From positions 1-20,074 of the forward strand of contig JAJDYK010000064.1 of the NCBI GenBank assembly GCA_022825185.1: 20,074 bases of DNA, in the 5' to 3' direction. The position numbers and the translations under genes were made by a program. This DNA is from Candidatus Latescibacterota bacterium (GTDB lineage Bacteria > Latescibacterota > UBA2968 > UBA8231). Positions 8,236 through 16,209 of the stretch are shown here, piece by piece. The stretch's first letter is position 1. Every line of letters starts with the position of its first letter. The notes below the pieces were generated by a model. It saw nothing but the letters and a program-made list of their open reading frames with translations. It was not told the origin of the DNA and ran no database searches.

Positions 8236-8272
8236 ATCCTGTTCTCCATCCCCCAACCATCCCACAAATCAG
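8208..8272 (+). repeat. Degenerate AATCC/CATCC tandem repeat in the intergenic spacer
   Basis: From 8208 the spacer consists of units of about 8-11 bases built on (T)AATCCYN or CCATCCCC, for example CTAATCCTGTCCATCC, TAATCCCATAAATCCTG and CCATCCCACAAATC. It ends just before the AGAGG ribosome site of the gene at 8281. It resembles the AATCCTGTCCATCCTGTTAA-like short repeats I recall between genes of many environmental bacteria; this likeness is from memory. Confidence 0.6.
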
Positions 8273-8280
8273 AGGTCCCC

Positions 8281-10245
8281 ATGCGATATGCGTTTGCCCT
8301 TGCATTAATGCTAAGCGGCCTATCGGCGCGCTCATGGGCAGTAGATGAGTTTCGCCTCGGCGATGTGGAGCCGTGGGCGGAGTGGACGTGGCAAAACAGG
8401 ATGATGGACGACGCTACCGACCCGTCCGTACTCCAGCCGCGCGAACTCAAACCCGGCGAGAACTTGCTCCCCCAACTAGGGCCTTGGTATCGCTGGCGCT
8501 CCCCCGGAGAATCCACGTATCGCTCAGGGGATGTCCGCATCTGGCGCGGCATCAACTACCTCCGCCCACGCGCCGAGCCACGCGACTTTGTCGATGGCGA
8601 TATCACGACCTTCTTTGCAGCGCAAACCTACTCCGAGTCCAACGAATTCTACACAATCGACCTCGGCGTGCCCGTGCCAGTGGATCGCTTTGCGTTCTAT
8701 CCACCCGAGGGACGAGACGCCCTCACCCAAGAGCCGTATCGCCCCAACTTCGCCTTTGCCAAATACGAACTCTCCGGCAGCCTTGATCCAGTGGGTATCG
8801 CAAAGGAAGAGGGCACCCACTACCGACCTTTGGACATCCTGCTAGCCAGCGTCGATCTGAACACCGAAGCCGTCGTACATATCGAGTTCCCGCTGCAATA
8901 CCTGCGCTTTCTGCGCATCTACTTCTTCCCAGACATCGGCCGGTTCTACAACAAGTTCGCCTTGGCTGAGCTAGAGGTGTCCGGCCGGGGATTCCCGCCA
9001 CAAGCGATCTGGACGTCGCAGGTAGCCGACCTCGGCCAGGTGGTCAACATCGGGCGCGTGCGCTTTGGCGCGGGCAAGTGGCGGCGCGACGGCGACCAAC
9101 TCGCAGCCGCACCCGACGCACCAACATCCGTGCAAGTAGAAATCAAGACTGGCTTAGACCCCACACCCACTGGCTATCACGGATACGACGACATCGGCCA
9201 ACTCGTGGAAGTAACGCAAAGCGCATACGAACGCCTCAAGCAGCGCACCTGGCCTTGGGATCCCCCGGCCGTGGGCTGGCGCGGCCCCATTATCGACGAC
9301 CCAGACAACTGGAGCTTTTGGTCGCCACCGCTGCGCCGTTCCGGCGAACTGCCCCGAGTGCCGAGCGGCCGCTACCTGCAAGTGCGACTGACCTTAGAGA
9401 CCGAAACGCTGTGGGAATTTACGCGCTTGGATTCGCTGGCGATTGAGTATTCTCCGCTGCTGGCCGAGCGGGTGGTGGGCGAGATAGCCGCGGCCAGCGA
9501 CCTACAGCCCGTAGGCCATATCGCCGAGGTGCCAGCCGGCCAAAAGATCGAGTTGATCTGCGACCTGCGAGCCGAGTTTGCAGCGGACCAAGCCGGTTTT
9601 GACTCGGTGCGTTTATCCCTGCCTAACGCGGGTGCCCTCCTCGGCTTGGAGATGGGCGATCCCCTACAGTCAGTGAATGCCGACAGCGTAATCGCCGAAC
9701 CCGAGGGCCTAGCCATCTACTTGCCCGAACCCATCCGCGAAGGAGGCACGCAAACGCTGCGCTTGTATTTGGAAACCGTCATGTACACGGCTTCGGGCAC
9801 TGTGCAAGTCGAGGTTTTTACGCGCTCTGAGCAGAGCCTACCGCAGCAAGTAGAAGGGGGCGACGCCAGCGAAGCTCTGGGCACCAATCAACTGCGCCTA
9901 GTCGCCATTGGGGGAGGATTGGATGAGGTGTTGGGCGCTATAGAGGTGCAGCCGACTGCGTTCACCCCACAGGGCGACGGCATCAATGACCACGTAACGA
10001 TCCAGTACAACTTGTTCCGCTTGCTAGTCCCCGCCGAGGTAGAGCTAGAAATTTACACGCTCGACGGCCGCTCCACGTGGCGGCAAGCCCTCGGTGTACA
10101 GCTCAACGGGCACCATCGTGCAATGTGGAACGGGCGCGACGCAAAGGATCAACTCGTCGCACCCGGGATATACGTCGTGCAAGTCCGCGCCAAAACAGAC
10201 CAAGGGCAATGGACGCAAGAACGCAGCCTCGCCGTAGTCTATTGA
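8281..10245 (+). CDS. Secreted discoidin-domain surface protein with gliding-type C-terminus, family B
   Basis: 654 residues from ATG 8281, preceded by AGAGG five bases upstream. Signal peptide at residues 1-20 (ends ARSWA, then VDEF). A discoidin-like module spans about residues 75-240 (FVDGDITTFFAA, FYTIDLGVPVPVDRF, LRFLRIYFF, ELEVSGRGF). Next come an ADLGxxVNIGRVRF beta module, the W-S-x-W-S module at 343-367 (NWSFWSPPLRRSGELPR...RYLQ), an Ig-like segment, and a FlgD/CHU_C-like tail at 561-654 with FTPQGDGIND, LEIYTLDGR, MWNGRD, APGIYVVQV and final AVVY. It aligns over most of its length with the right-edge protein at 18553-20074. Its likely role is a surface-exported binding or adhesion protein. 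No enzyme motif is seen and the ligand is unknown. It stands alone on the plus strand and its 3' end converges on the sulfatase gene 30 bases away. Confidence 0.88.
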   Translation: MRYAFALALMLSGLSARSWAVDEFRLGDVEPWAEWTWQNRMMDDATDPSVLQPRELKPGENLLPQLGPWYRWRSPGESTYRSGDVRIWRGINYLRPRAEPRDFVDGDITTFFAAQTYSESNEFYTIDLGVPVPVDRFAFYPPEGRDALTQEPYRPNFAFAKYELSGSLDPVGIAKEEGTHYRPLDILLASVDLNTEAVVHIEFPLQYLRFLRIYFFPDIGRFYNKFALAELEVSGRGFPPQAIWTSQVADLGQVVNIGRVRFGAGKWRRDGDQLAAAPDAPTSVQVEIKTGLDPTPTGYHGYDDIGQLVEVTQSAYERLKQRTWPWDPPAVGWRGPIIDDPDNWSFWSPPLRRSGELPRVPSGRYLQVRLTLETETLWEFTRLDSLAIEYSPLLAERVVGEIAAASDLQPVGHIAEVPAGQKIELICDLRAEFAADQAGFDSVRLSLPNAGALLGLEMGDPLQSVNADSVIAEPEGLAIYLPEPIREGGTQTLRLYLETVMYTASGTVQVEVFTRSEQSLPQQVEGGDASEALGTNQLRLVAIGGGLDEVLGAIEVQPTAFTPQGDGINDHVTIQYNLFRLLVPAEVELEIYTLDGRSTWRQALGVQLNGHHRAMWNGRDAKDQLVAPGIYVVQVRAKTDQGQWTQERSLAVVY

Positions 10246-10275
10246 AACGCGCTTTTTACCGCGCAATCACCAAGT

Positions 10276-11847
10276 TTATCGACGGCGACGGGAAGCTCTG
10301 CGCTGCGGCGGATAGTCACTGAAGTCCCGACGCGGATCCTCGCTGACCACATCTGGATAGTAGAGCGGCTGGTCCGCTTCTACCAGCATCCCGTCGCCAC
10401 GCATGATCTGGTTAGACGTTCGGGGTGTTATCCGGCTCGGATACTGCTTGCGATATTGCGCACTTTCTCGTCTCGTCGCCTCGACGGCTTCGGCAAAATC
10501 AAAGTCCTCAAAGAGCGCGGACTTGAGTTGCTCCAGTTCGGCAGCCGTCTCCCCTGCGGCGCGGCCTACCAGATTGCGCTGTTCGTCTGGATCGTCTATC
10601 AGGTCGAAGGCCAGATCCTCGTAAGTGTGGCAGGCAATGTACTTGTAGCGCGGCGAGCGGATCATGCGGTATCCTTTGCCCAAGTTCTCGACGAGGATGC
10701 CAGGGCGTGCGGCCAGAGCCGAGCAGGCATCGCCCTGCACTGCCGGTGTCAAGTCAATGCCGTCCAGATCGTCGAGCAGAGGCGCGTCGGTCAGGCCGCA
10801 AAGCGTGGGGAAAATATCAGCCAAGCTCACCGGCGCGGCGATTTCAGCCGACGAGAGCTGACCCCTGCGATGTTCCGGCAAGGAGACGATCAGCGGCACC
10901 CGCACAGAAGCCTCGTGCCAAGTCTGTTTCCACCACAGACCGTGCTCTCCAGCCAGTTCGCCGTGGTCCGAGGTATAGACGATGATGGTGTTGTCGAGTA
11001 GCCCGTCGCGCTCCAAGACCGCTAAAAAATCCCCTATGATCTCGTCCAACTGATCTACGCAGGCAGCGTAGGCCGCCCGAGCGCGCAGGGTCTGCTCCGC
11101 AGTGATCTCTTCGGCAGGATGCCCCTGAGACTCGCCGCTGTCCGACCTCAGCGCTTCCAAGGTCATGGGGTGGTTTTGGGCGTCCCCGTTGCGGCCCACC
11201 TTCGGCGGGGTAACTCCCTCGGGATAGTAGCGCTCGAAAAAGCGGCGGGGTGCGTTCATCGGGAAGTGGGGGTGGACGAACGAAGTGTACATCAACCAAG
11301 GCTGGTCCGGGTGGGCGTGCCGGTGCTCGCGCAGCCACGCCGTGGCCTCGCGCACGACAAACTGCTCCTGGAGCAAAGATTCGGGAATGTCGCTGAGACC
11401 GGCATCCTCAATAATGGAGGGCATGAAGATGTGATCCTGGACCCCAGGCAGAAAGAGTGGGTCTTTTTGATGGCCTGGCGAGGGCGCGGCAAAGTCGCCG
11501 TAGGGACGGGCTCCGAAGCCAGCATACTGACGGGAGCCGGGCAGGTGCATCTTGCCGACGGCAGCCGTGGCGTAGCCGTGCTGCCCCAAGTGCGAAGCAA
11601 AGGTAGGGGTGTCCGGCCACAGGACTGGGCAGCGATGTGGGTGTCGGCCGGACAGCATCGACATGCGGCTGGGCGTACACAGGGGCATCTGGCAATAGGC
11701 GGTTTCAAAGTGGACGCCTTGCTGGATGAGGCGATCAAGCGTCGGAGTGCGGCAGGGTTCGCCACCACGCTCTGGCGAGCGAGCCGAGAGGAAGCGAAAA
11801 CTGTGTTCATCGCTGAGGAGAAAGAGGATATTGGGGCGATTGGGCAT
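10276..11847 (-). CDS. Type I sulfatase (formylglycine-dependent, alkaline phosphatase superfamily)
   Basis: 523 residues from ATG 11847, chosen because AGGAG (11860-11856) lies eight bases upstream; reading further upstream enters a tRNA gene. The N-terminus PNILFLLSDEHS gives metal ligand D13. The activation motif C57-T-P-S-R61, followed by MSMLSGR, marks C57 as the residue converted to formylglycine. YTSDHGELAGEHGLWWKQ contains metal-site D294 and H295. The enzyme hydrolyses sulfate esters; the substrate (sulfated sugar, choline-O-sulfate or other) is not determined. No signal peptide is seen, so it is probably cytoplasmic or acts after uptake, unlike the many exported proteins around it. 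A maturase (anaerobic SMase or FGE) is needed and is not in this window. A strong terminator ends 43 bases before its start, so it must rely on read-through or a very short promoter region. Confidence 0.95.
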   Translation of the reverse strand: MPNRPNILFLLSDEHSFRFLSARSPERGGEPCRTPTLDRLIQQGVHFETAYCQMPLCTPSRMSMLSGRHPHRCPVLWPDTPTFASHLGQHGYATAAVGKMHLPGSRQYAGFGARPYGDFAAPSPGHQKDPLFLPGVQDHIFMPSIIEDAGLSDIPESLLQEQFVVREATAWLREHRHAHPDQPWLMYTSFVHPHFPMNAPRRFFERYYPEGVTPPKVGRNGDAQNHPMTLEALRSDSGESQGHPAEEITAEQTLRARAAYAACVDQLDEIIGDFLAVLERDGLLDNTIIVYTSDHGELAGEHGLWWKQTWHEASVRVPLIVSLPEHRRGQLSSAEIAAPVSLADIFPTLCGLTDAPLLDDLDGIDLTPAVQGDACSALAARPGILVENLGKGYRMIRSPRYKYIACHTYEDLAFDLIDDPDEQRNLVGRAAGETAAELEQLKSALFEDFDFAEAVEATRRESAQYRKQYPSRITPRTSNQIMRGDGMLVEADQPLYYPDVVSEDPRRDFSDYPPQRRASRRRR

Positions 11848-11855
11848 GGATATAG

Positions 11856-11860
11856 CTCCT
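11856..11860 (-). promoter_or_regulatory. Ribosome binding site fixing the sulfatase start
   Basis: AGGAG on the minus strand, eight bases before ATG 11847. It decides against the 68-residue longer reading, which would be translated through the tRNA and the terminator. Confidence 0.8.
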
Positions 11861-11890
11861 GTAGAAGTTAGAGCTTGGGGCAAACTCCAT

Positions 11891-11922
11891 AAAAAATAAA
11901 GCCCCTGATTGCTCAGGGGCTT
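11891..11922 (-). terminator. Strong rho-independent terminator after tRNA-Val
   Basis: On the minus strand AAGCCCCTGA (11922-11913), a 4-base loop, and TCAGGGGCTT (11908-11899) form a perfect 10-bp stem. It is followed by TATTTTTT (11898-11891). It lies seven bases past the tRNA CCA end and terminates the tRNA and probably the whole upstream minus-strand operon. Confidence 0.93.
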
Positions 11923-11928
11923 GTAACA

Positions 11929-12005
11929 TGGTGGGCGATCCCAGACTCGAACTGGGGACATCCTGCTTGTAAGGCAGGCGCTCTGACCAACTGAGCTAAC
12001 CGCCC
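11929..12005 (-). tRNA. tRNA-Val (anticodon TAC), CCA encoded
   Basis: 77 bases including the encoded CCA. Acceptor GGGCGGT pairs with ATCGCCC (one G-U pair) with discriminator A. The D arm is GCTC...GAGC. The anticodon arm is CCTGC-CTTACAA-GCAGG with anticodon TAC (reads GTA and, by wobble, other Val codons). The variable loop is ATGTC, and the T arm CCCAG-TTCGAGT-CTGGG. All stems are intact. It sits 53 bases after the TPR gene stop, on the same strand, and is followed by the terminator at 11922-11891. Confidence 0.97.
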
Positions 12006-12058
12006 TGCTTTTAAGCATAGCCATTCCGGCCTTTATACGCAAAACAATCACCGTCTAT

Positions 12059-13507
12059 TTACTGCTCATCAGCCGCGGCGATTTGTTCATACCGGGCAAT
12101 GGCCTCCCCCGCCTCAGCGTGCAGCCCCTGTTCCCTATAGACCATAGCAAGCCCGTAATACGCATCGGCATAGTCCGGGCGAATCCGCAGCGCGCGCTGG
12201 TAGCACGCCAGCGCCTGATGCGGTTGGCCATTGAGTAGCTGGGCACTCCCCAAATTGTTGTAAGCCAGCGCGTACGCCGTGTCAATGCGGACGGCGACTT
12301 CGTACATCGCGATGGCTTCCCCGGTATCTCCCATGCGCAAATACGCGTTGCCTAAATTGTTGTACGCCGGCGCGTAATCCGGCCGCACGGTGAGACAGCT
12401 TCTCAGGGCACTGATTGCCAGAGAAGGCATATTCAGTTTGGCGTAAATTCCCGCCAGAGCGTAATGAGCCAGCGCGTTATCCGGCTCTCGCCGCAGCCGG
12501 TCTCTGAGTTGAGCTAGATCGTCAGCATGGGGTGCCAGCTCTTCAAAGCGGCTCAAGTATTGTTGGGCTTCCTCCTTTCTTCCCTGTTTGACGTAGAGCG
12601 TCCCGAGCTTGAAATAGGGCCGCGCCCGCACCGGGTCCAAGGCAATGGCGCGCAGATAATGCGCCTCGGCGAGCGTCTCGCCACCCCGTCGCTCTTCGGC
12701 CAACCCCAACCCTACATGGGCTTGGGCCGCGCTCGGATCGAGTGCGAGGGCCGCGCCAAAAGCCGCTGTGGCTTCATCTACTTGGCCGGCCTTCAGCAGG
12801 GCGTGGCCTAGACCTATCCGCGCGCTAGGCCAGTCCGCTCTCAGCGCTCCTGCCCGCCTAAACGCCGCGATACCTTCTTGGTACTCGCCGAGCCGCTCGG
12901 CGTATATCTGGCCTAGAGCGTAAAATGCCAAACTGTACCCCGTATCAATGCGAGTAGCCTGCCGCAGGGCTGCAATCGCCTCGTAGTACGCCTTGAGCTT
13001 GATGTAAGCCAAAGCGAGATTGTAAAACGCCCCGGCATTGTCTGGATCAAGTGCCAGTGCCTGTCGATACAAATCGCGGCTGAGAGCGTATTCCTCTTGC
13101 TCTAGGAATAAGCTGGCTAAGCTACACAACGCACCCACGTGTTCCTCATCCAGCGAGAGAGCGTTGCGAAAATGGCTTTCGGCCTGCTCGTATAGGCCCT
13201 GCTTGCAGGAGATATTTCCCAACCCAACCCAAGCGTCCGCAGTCAGCGGATCGATGCTCAGGGCCGTGCGATAGTGGTGCTCGGCCCCTTGGTAGGAGCG
13301 CTCTTGCAAGAGCAGATCGGCCAGTTGCCAATGAGCTTCGCTATCCTGCGGATGCCGCTCCAGCCACGCTTGGTAGTCGGCCTTAGTCGTGGGGGGACGC
13401 TCGCACGCGACCAGCGTGGCCAGCGCAACCCCCAAGAGAACAGATGAACGACAACACAGATGAACGCAGATGAACGCAGAAGTGAAATGACGTTGAGCGG
13501 AGCGCAC
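12059..13507 (-). CDS. TPR-repeat lipoprotein (12 tetratricopeptide repeats)
   Basis: 482 residues from GTG 13507, 21 bases after the TAA of the upstream surface-protein gene, with no clear Shine-Dalgarno site. A lipobox LVAC with C35 ends a hydrophobic stretch (VLLGVALATLVAC), so the mature protein would be lipid-anchored. Twelve 34-residue TPR units follow from about residue 54 to the end (for example AFYNLALAYIKLKAYYEAIA, AYNNLGNAYLRMGDTGEAIA), interrupted by a short spacer (ADDLAQLRDRLRREPD) after repeat 8. TPR arrays are protein-binding scaffolds, so it may tether or assemble the neighbouring surface proteins. The oddity is that residues about 9-22 (TSAFICVHLCCRSS) are the translation of a CAGATGAACG tandem repeat, so the true start is uncertain. 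A TTG at codon 25 would leave too short a signal peptide. Confidence 0.9.
   Translation of the reverse strand: MRSAQRHFTSAFICVHLCCRSSVLLGVALATLVACERPPTTKADYQAWLERHPQDSEAHWQLADLLLQERSYQGAEHHYRTALSIDPLTADAWVGLGNISCKQGLYEQAESHFRNALSLDEEHVGALCSLASLFLEQEEYALSRDLYRQALALDPDNAGAFYNLALAYIKLKAYYEAIAALRQATRIDTGYSLAFYALGQIYAERLGEYQEGIAAFRRAGALRADWPSARIGLGHALLKAGQVDEATAAFGAALALDPSAAQAHVGLGLAEERRGGETLAEAHYLRAIALDPVRARPYFKLGTLYVKQGRKEEAQQYLSRFEELAPHADDLAQLRDRLRREPDNALAHYALAGIYAKLNMPSLAISALRSCLTVRPDYAPAYNNLGNAYLRMGDTGEAIAMYEVAVRIDTAYALAYNNLGSAQLLNGQPHQALACYQRALRIRPDYADAYYGLAMVYREQGLHAEAGEAIARYEQIAAADEQ
13441..13482 (+). repeat. CAGATGAACG short tandem repeat at the 5' end of the TPR gene
   Basis: CAGATGAACG occurs at 13441-13450, 13457-13466 and 13467-13476, followed by a partial CAGAAG; a 6-base ACAACA separates the first two copies. 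It resembles the dispersed CACAGATGAACACAGATG-like elements I remember from many environmental genomes. On the coding strand it reads through as the n-region of the lipoprotein signal. Confidence 0.8.
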
Positions 13508-13528
13508 TTAGAATTTTGCGACAGCTTA

Positions 13529-16165
13529 TTAGCGCAATCCGGCGAAGATAGTTACAAACGTGAGGAAATTGGTTTCATCGCCTTGTTGCAACGCTCGGCG
13601 TTGCCAGCGCACACCGATCTTGGTGGAAAGTGCGTAGCCCTGATATTCGGAACTGTTGGTAAACTGGGTGGCCAAGGTCAGGGTAGTGAAATCCTCGACA
13701 AAGGCCGGCGGCAGCGGATCGGGCTCTTGCTGTAGGTTCCGAAAGACCTCCCATTCGATGCCCGACTCCGAGACGAGCTGACCGGGGATGAGATCGTACG
13801 TCCCGATTAAGAAAAAAATCTCCGACAGCTCATTGCGTCGCAGCGCCAAGGGATCTGTGGGGACTTGGCGGGTGTACTGCTGCTTCCACTTGGGCGAAAT
13901 GGTGATCCCTGCAAGCGGCTCGTAGAAGTACTCCGCTCTCAGGATGGTACCTAAGAAACTCTCGTCGCGATTTTCCCGTGCTTGATCTCCGCGCTGAAAG
14001 TAATGGTCCCATTTGACTTTACCAGACACGTTCAGCGGTCGCAGGCGATGAATGGCAAAGTCGAGGTACGACGTGTTGATCATCGTATTCTGGGCGATCA
14101 AGCGATCCTGCACATCCTGTAGCCCCCCTGCCGAAAAGGGAGACTGAACCCACTGGATCAGCGCGTCGGGAATATCGTCGCGGGCAAAGCGCAAAAACTC
14201 CATGAAGCGAAACTTAAAGCCGCGCAATGGGAGGTCTTCCTGCCAAGTAAAGAGCCCATAGCTCGTCTGGTTGCGCCGGGCACTACCGATCAACCACTCG
14301 CGCAGATGCCCGACCATGAGCTTAGAACCGGGCTGCATTTCAGCACCCGCGTAGAAGTTGTAGCCCCGGTGGTCTCGCTTGTAGGGATAATCAGGTTCGG
14401 TATCGTTTTCGAGGCGGTCTATGACGGTGTTGTTGTTCATGTCGGTGCCGAAAAGAAATTCGGGCGGATCGACATTGTAGCGCAGAAAAGGTTCGACGTA
14501 ATCGGGCTGTAAATTGTCGTTCTGGTTAAAGTCGTTGACCAAGTCATTGTTCTCGTCGAGGCCAGGAAACACTTCGACATCCGCGGCGCGGGTCGTCTGC
14601 TGCCCCGGCACAAAACCACCGCCGGTAACGCGCCGCCGCCAGTCGGGGAAGCGGTCTTGGTCGTCGTTGTCCTCGACAAATTCATAGGTGAAGTTGAGCT
14701 CATCTTCGTAGTCGATAAAACCGCGCTGGTCGGGAATGACCATAGAGGTGCCGTAGTTCGGATCCATGGAGAAGGCCTCGCCATAGGCGAACCACGGATA
14801 GCTCAACCGCGAAGCGGTGACGTAAAAAGCCTCGGCGCGGTCGGACGCTAGCGCCTGCCGCTTGACGATATTCTGATTGGGAAACTTGCGGTGGTGGCGA
14901 TTGACGTTGAACTCGGAGCGGAGATTGAATCCGGCAAGCTCGGAAACTTCAAACGTAAAACCCATGATCTCGTTGGCTGTCGGCAGGCCATATTGGAAGC
15001 GGACGACCTGCTGATTGGAGCCATCGCTGATATTGCCATTGCTCCGCTTGACCGGCAGGAAAACCGTCTCGCCCGTGAAGTTAGTCTGCATATTGGAGGT
15101 TACTTCTATGCGAAAATCATTGGCCACCACCAACTCGATATCGATCTTGCGGGCTTCTTTGAAATCGCCGATCTGGTCCTTTACGCCCGGGACGAAATCG
15201 CGTTCGATGTCGTAACTGAGCGTCAGCACGTCGCCGCCGTTAGCTTCGAGCAGACCCTGGCGTCGCGTCCCCCCGTCAATCGAAGGTTTTATTTCCGGGT
15301 GCTCGACATCGTCGATGAAGATCCGCTCGCGGAACAGCAGTGCGCCGCCGGTGTTGTCTTCGGGCGAATCGTCGCTGAGGCGGACGACGATGCGGCGAAC
15401 GTTCTCCGCATTCAAGCGCCCCCCCAGGACACCCTTGAGGGAATTTTCCTCAACGCTCAAGCGGCTGTTCCCGTGGTTGGCATTGACATACGTCAATCCG
15501 AGTGTGGCGAAATCGCCGACTTGGGCGACTCCGCGCAAGCCGTACAAATTGGTGAAGACCGTCTCTCTCGCTTCGGAGATTTCGCTGTCGAGGCGCTGGA
15601 CGGCCGGATTGTCAATGCGCGAGGCAATGAGGGTCAAGGCGTATTTGTCGGACTGCATATCCCACTGAATACCGTCGAAGAGCGGCTTTGAAAAAGTCAT
15701 CGGCGTAAGCGTAGTCCGCAACTGTTCGCCGACGGTCAGTGCGGTGTAGAATTGCCCTTTGGAAGCAGAGGATATCAGGACTCGATTGAACCAACTATTG
15801 AAGCGGGGGTTTTTGAAAATGCTGCTGCCAAAATCGAGCGGGTGTTCCTGACGCCAGTCGTAGATGCGCCAACCCCGGGTGATATAGTTGCCGTACAGAT
15901 CGTAATAGCGATCGCCTTCCAAGAAGAGGTTGACGTAGCGTTGGTAGTTGTCCCGGGCGTAGTTGGTGTACTCGTAGGTCTTCCAGCCATAGAGATAAAG
16001 CAGCGTCTGGGGCACGTACCACTTTCGCAGCACCGGACTCAGCGATTCAAAATCGACCGGCGTTCCCGTCGCTCGGTACGGACTGAAGAATCCGCTCTGC
16101 AAGTCGGCCTTGAGTTCCAGTGGCAAGAGGGCGAGCAAGACAAAAGACCAAATGGCTTTATTCAT
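13529..16165 (-). CDS. Large outer-membrane or surface beta-barrel-like protein, family not recognised
   Basis: 878 residues from ATG 16165, with GGGAAA upstream as a weak ribosome site. Signal peptide at residues 1-20 (LLPLELKA, then DLQS). After that it is rich in Tyr, Phe, Trp, Arg and Asp with alternating hydrophobic strands, as in outer-membrane barrels. Examples are YALTLIASRI, ATLGLTYVNANHG, GYNFYAGAEM and the C-terminal GYALSTKIGVRW and FVTIFAGLR. A middle stretch (about 250-400: VRRIVVRLSDDS, GLLEANGGDVLTLSYDI) looks like a beta-sandwich. Two Asp/Asn-rich segments, DENNDLVNDFNQND (537-550) and DMNNNTVIDRLENDTEPD (from 575), resemble type-3 thrombospondin or dockerin calcium loops. 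The C-terminal residue is Arg, not the classic barrel Phe. It lies 44 bases after a discoidin-type surface protein and 21 bases before the TPR lipoprotein, so it is probably co-transcribed and could be their surface partner or channel. Its function is unknown. Confidence 0.85.
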   Translation of the reverse strand: MNKAIWSFVLLALLPLELKADLQSGFFSPYRATGTPVDFESLSPVLRKWYVPQTLLYLYGWKTYEYTNYARDNYQRYVNLFLEGDRYYDLYGNYITRGWRIYDWRQEHPLDFGSSIFKNPRFNSWFNRVLISSASKGQFYTALTVGEQLRTTLTPMTFSKPLFDGIQWDMQSDKYALTLIASRIDNPAVQRLDSEISEARETVFTNLYGLRGVAQVGDFATLGLTYVNANHGNSRLSVEENSLKGVLGGRLNAENVRRIVVRLSDDSPEDNTGGALLFRERIFIDDVEHPEIKPSIDGGTRRQGLLEANGGDVLTLSYDIERDFVPGVKDQIGDFKEARKIDIELVVANDFRIEVTSNMQTNFTGETVFLPVKRSNGNISDGSNQQVVRFQYGLPTANEIMGFTFEVSELAGFNLRSEFNVNRHHRKFPNQNIVKRQALASDRAEAFYVTASRLSYPWFAYGEAFSMDPNYGTSMVIPDQRGFIDYEDELNFTYEFVEDNDDQDRFPDWRRRVTGGGFVPGQQTTRAADVEVFPGLDENNDLVNDFNQNDNLQPDYVEPFLRYNVDPPEFLFGTDMNNNTVIDRLENDTEPDYPYKRDHRGYNFYAGAEMQPGSKLMVGHLREWLIGSARRNQTSYGLFTWQEDLPLRGFKFRFMEFLRFARDDIPDALIQWVQSPFSAGGLQDVQDRLIAQNTMINTSYLDFAIHRLRPLNVSGKVKWDHYFQRGDQARENRDESFLGTILRAEYFYEPLAGITISPKWKQQYTRQVPTDPLALRRNELSEIFFLIGTYDLIPGQLVSESGIEWEVFRNLQQEPDPLPPAFVEDFTTLTLATQFTNSSEYQGYALSTKIGVRWQRRALQQGDETNFLTFVTIFAGLR

Positions 16166-16209
16166 CGCGCTGGTTTCCCGTATCGATAGCGGTTTGCATT
16201 ACTGATCAA

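Noticed and set aside
10246..10275. Terminator between the converging genes
   Set aside because: GCGC...GCGC around TTTTTACC gives only a 4-bp stem and no T-run after it.
11119..11871. Open plus-strand frame of 250 codons
   Set aside because: It is antisense to the sulfatase, whose active-site motifs are intact.
11848..12051. 68-residue N-terminal extension of the sulfatase
   Set aside because: It translates the tRNA-Val gene and the terminator. The AGGAG site and PNILFLLSDEH homology place the start at 11847.
14891..15691. Open plus-strand frame of 266 codons
   Set aside because: It is antisense to the 878-residue surface protein gene, which has a signal peptide and operon spacing. The plus product has no recognisable features.
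13529..16165. T9SS translocon SprA/Sov
   Set aside because: It is far shorter than SprA, which exceeds 2000 residues, and no SprA-specific motif is recognised. Only the general barrel-like character is shared.
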